From positions 1 through 31,303 of the forward strand of contig DNXO01000145.1 in assembly GCA_003506895.1 (NCBI GenBank): a stretch of 31,303 nt of DNA, in the 5' to 3' direction. The notes below the pieces were generated by a model. It worked only from the letters and a program-made list of their open reading frames with translations. It was not told where the DNA came from and ran no database searches. The translations under genes and the position numbers were made by a program. Positions 31,061 through 31,303 of this stretch are shown here, one piece after another. Numbering within the stretch: position 1 is the first letter of the stretch; the number at the start of each line of letters is the position of its first letter. This stretch comes from Acetobacteraceae bacterium. Lineage in GTDB: Bacteria > Pseudomonadota > Alphaproteobacteria > Acetobacterales > Acetobacteraceae.

Positions 31061-31107
31061 AAGCGCGATTCACGCTTTCCGACGTTCGCCTTCAAGCGAT
31101 CGCGCTT
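31061..31107 (-). repeat. nested inverted repeat between atpD and atpC
   Basis: Outer arms AAGCGCGA and TCGCGCTT (eight pairs), then inner arms CGCTT and AAGCG (five pairs), enclose a loop of about 16 bases. One end overlaps the atpD stop codon, and the other lies 14 bases before the atpC ATG. It may set the epsilon to beta expression ratio by folding of the mRNA or by protecting its 3' end. Confidence 0.55.
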
Positions 31108-31303
31108 ACGCGTTCGCCTTCAGGGTTTCGGCCTTCGCGACGGCTTCCTCGATCGTGCCGACCATGTAGAACGCGGCTTCCGGCAGATGGTCGTATTCTC
31201 CCGAACAGATCGCCTTGAAGCTGCGGACGGTGTCGGCGACCGGGACCAGCTTGCCCGGGAAGCCGGTGAACACTTCCGCCACGTGGAACGGCTGCGACAG
31301 GAA
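31106..31303 (-). CDS. atpD: F1Fo ATP synthase beta subunit, C-terminal end (partial)
   Basis: Only the last 65 residues are inside the window; the gene continues past the right edge. FLSQPFHVAEVFTGFPGKLV is the strongly conserved beta-subunit segment after the DELSEED region, followed by DTVRSFKAICSGEYDHLPEAAFYMVG and TIEEAVAKAETL, as in all bacterial beta subunits. The stop is TAA at 31106-31108. The subunit holds the catalytic nucleotide sites of F1. It is directly upstream of atpC on the same strand. Confidence 0.96.
   Translation of the reverse strand, partial: FLSQPFHVAEVFTGFPGKLVPVADTVRSFKAICSGEYDHLPEAAFYMVGTIEEAVAKAETLKANA

Noticed and set aside
29760..31169. A 469-codon plus-strand frame across the diiron gene and atpC
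   Set aside because: It lies opposite two clearly real genes and a terminator, and its protein looks like no known family.

Overview
The window looks like chromosome from a high-GC alphaproteobacterium, most likely Acetobacteraceae or another Rhodospirillales. The evidence is a ChvG/ChvI-type two-component pair, CtrA-like boxes in front of fliF, a class-III ornithine decarboxylase plus homospermidine synthase polyamine route, and an F1 ATP synthase beta-epsilon gene end. No database search was possible, so the family placement is inference. No rRNA, tRNA, CRISPR array, transposase or intact mobile element was seen.

Layout. 0-5.4 kb: parts of a Tau/Ssu-type ABC importer. The ATPase and permease (5384-3802) are separated from the binding protein (1579-527), which is instead coupled to an exported six-repeat LVIVD protein (2880-1582). 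A Met-rich LTXXQ/Spy-like periplasmic protein lies between them on the other strand, and a VOC-fold gene that seems to have lost its 5' end follows the binding protein. 5.4-8.0 kb: a lone fliF behind CtrA-like boxes, then two small reverse-strand genes. 8.1-10.5 kb: chvI-chvG, ending in a strong hairpin. 10.6-12.5 kb: a HugZ-like PPOX protein convergent with an SDR-folB pair (possible pterin metabolism). 12.6-16.1 kb: a tight operon of two paralogous D-2-hydroxyacid dehydrogenases and an M81 peptidase, with a LacI-type palindrome just upstream. 16.1-20.7 kb: a PPOX flavoprotein divergent from a SnoaL-like protein, then an orphan molybdopterin (CoxL/XdhA-type) subunit divergent from acetate kinase. 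20.8-23.2 kb: a three-gene TadG/TadE/TadE-like pseudopilin module with lower GC and Ser/Thr/Asn-rich products. 23.3-27.3 kb: agmatinase-family ureohydrolase, ornithine decarboxylase and homospermidine synthase. 27.3-31.3 kb: a PhyH-type dioxygenase coupled to a serine hydrolase, a diiron ferritin-like protein, and atpC plus the 3' end of atpD.

How the genes work together. The clearest pathway is polyamine synthesis: ornithine (ODC) to putrescine, with a possible guanidino-compound feed from the ureohydrolase, and then sym-homospermidine. The 320-base leader of the decarboxylase gene is highly structured and holds a 12-codon reading frame ending Arg-Pro-Phe-Arg-stop, with a hairpin starting on its stop codon. 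This is the most interesting signal in the window, because it resembles in logic a ribosome-arrest attenuator. Other regulatory signals read directly from sequence are an FNR/FixK-type box before the LVIVD-binding-protein operon, CtrA-type boxes before fliF, a LacI-type operator before the dehydrogenase-M81 operon, and several hairpins at gene ends.
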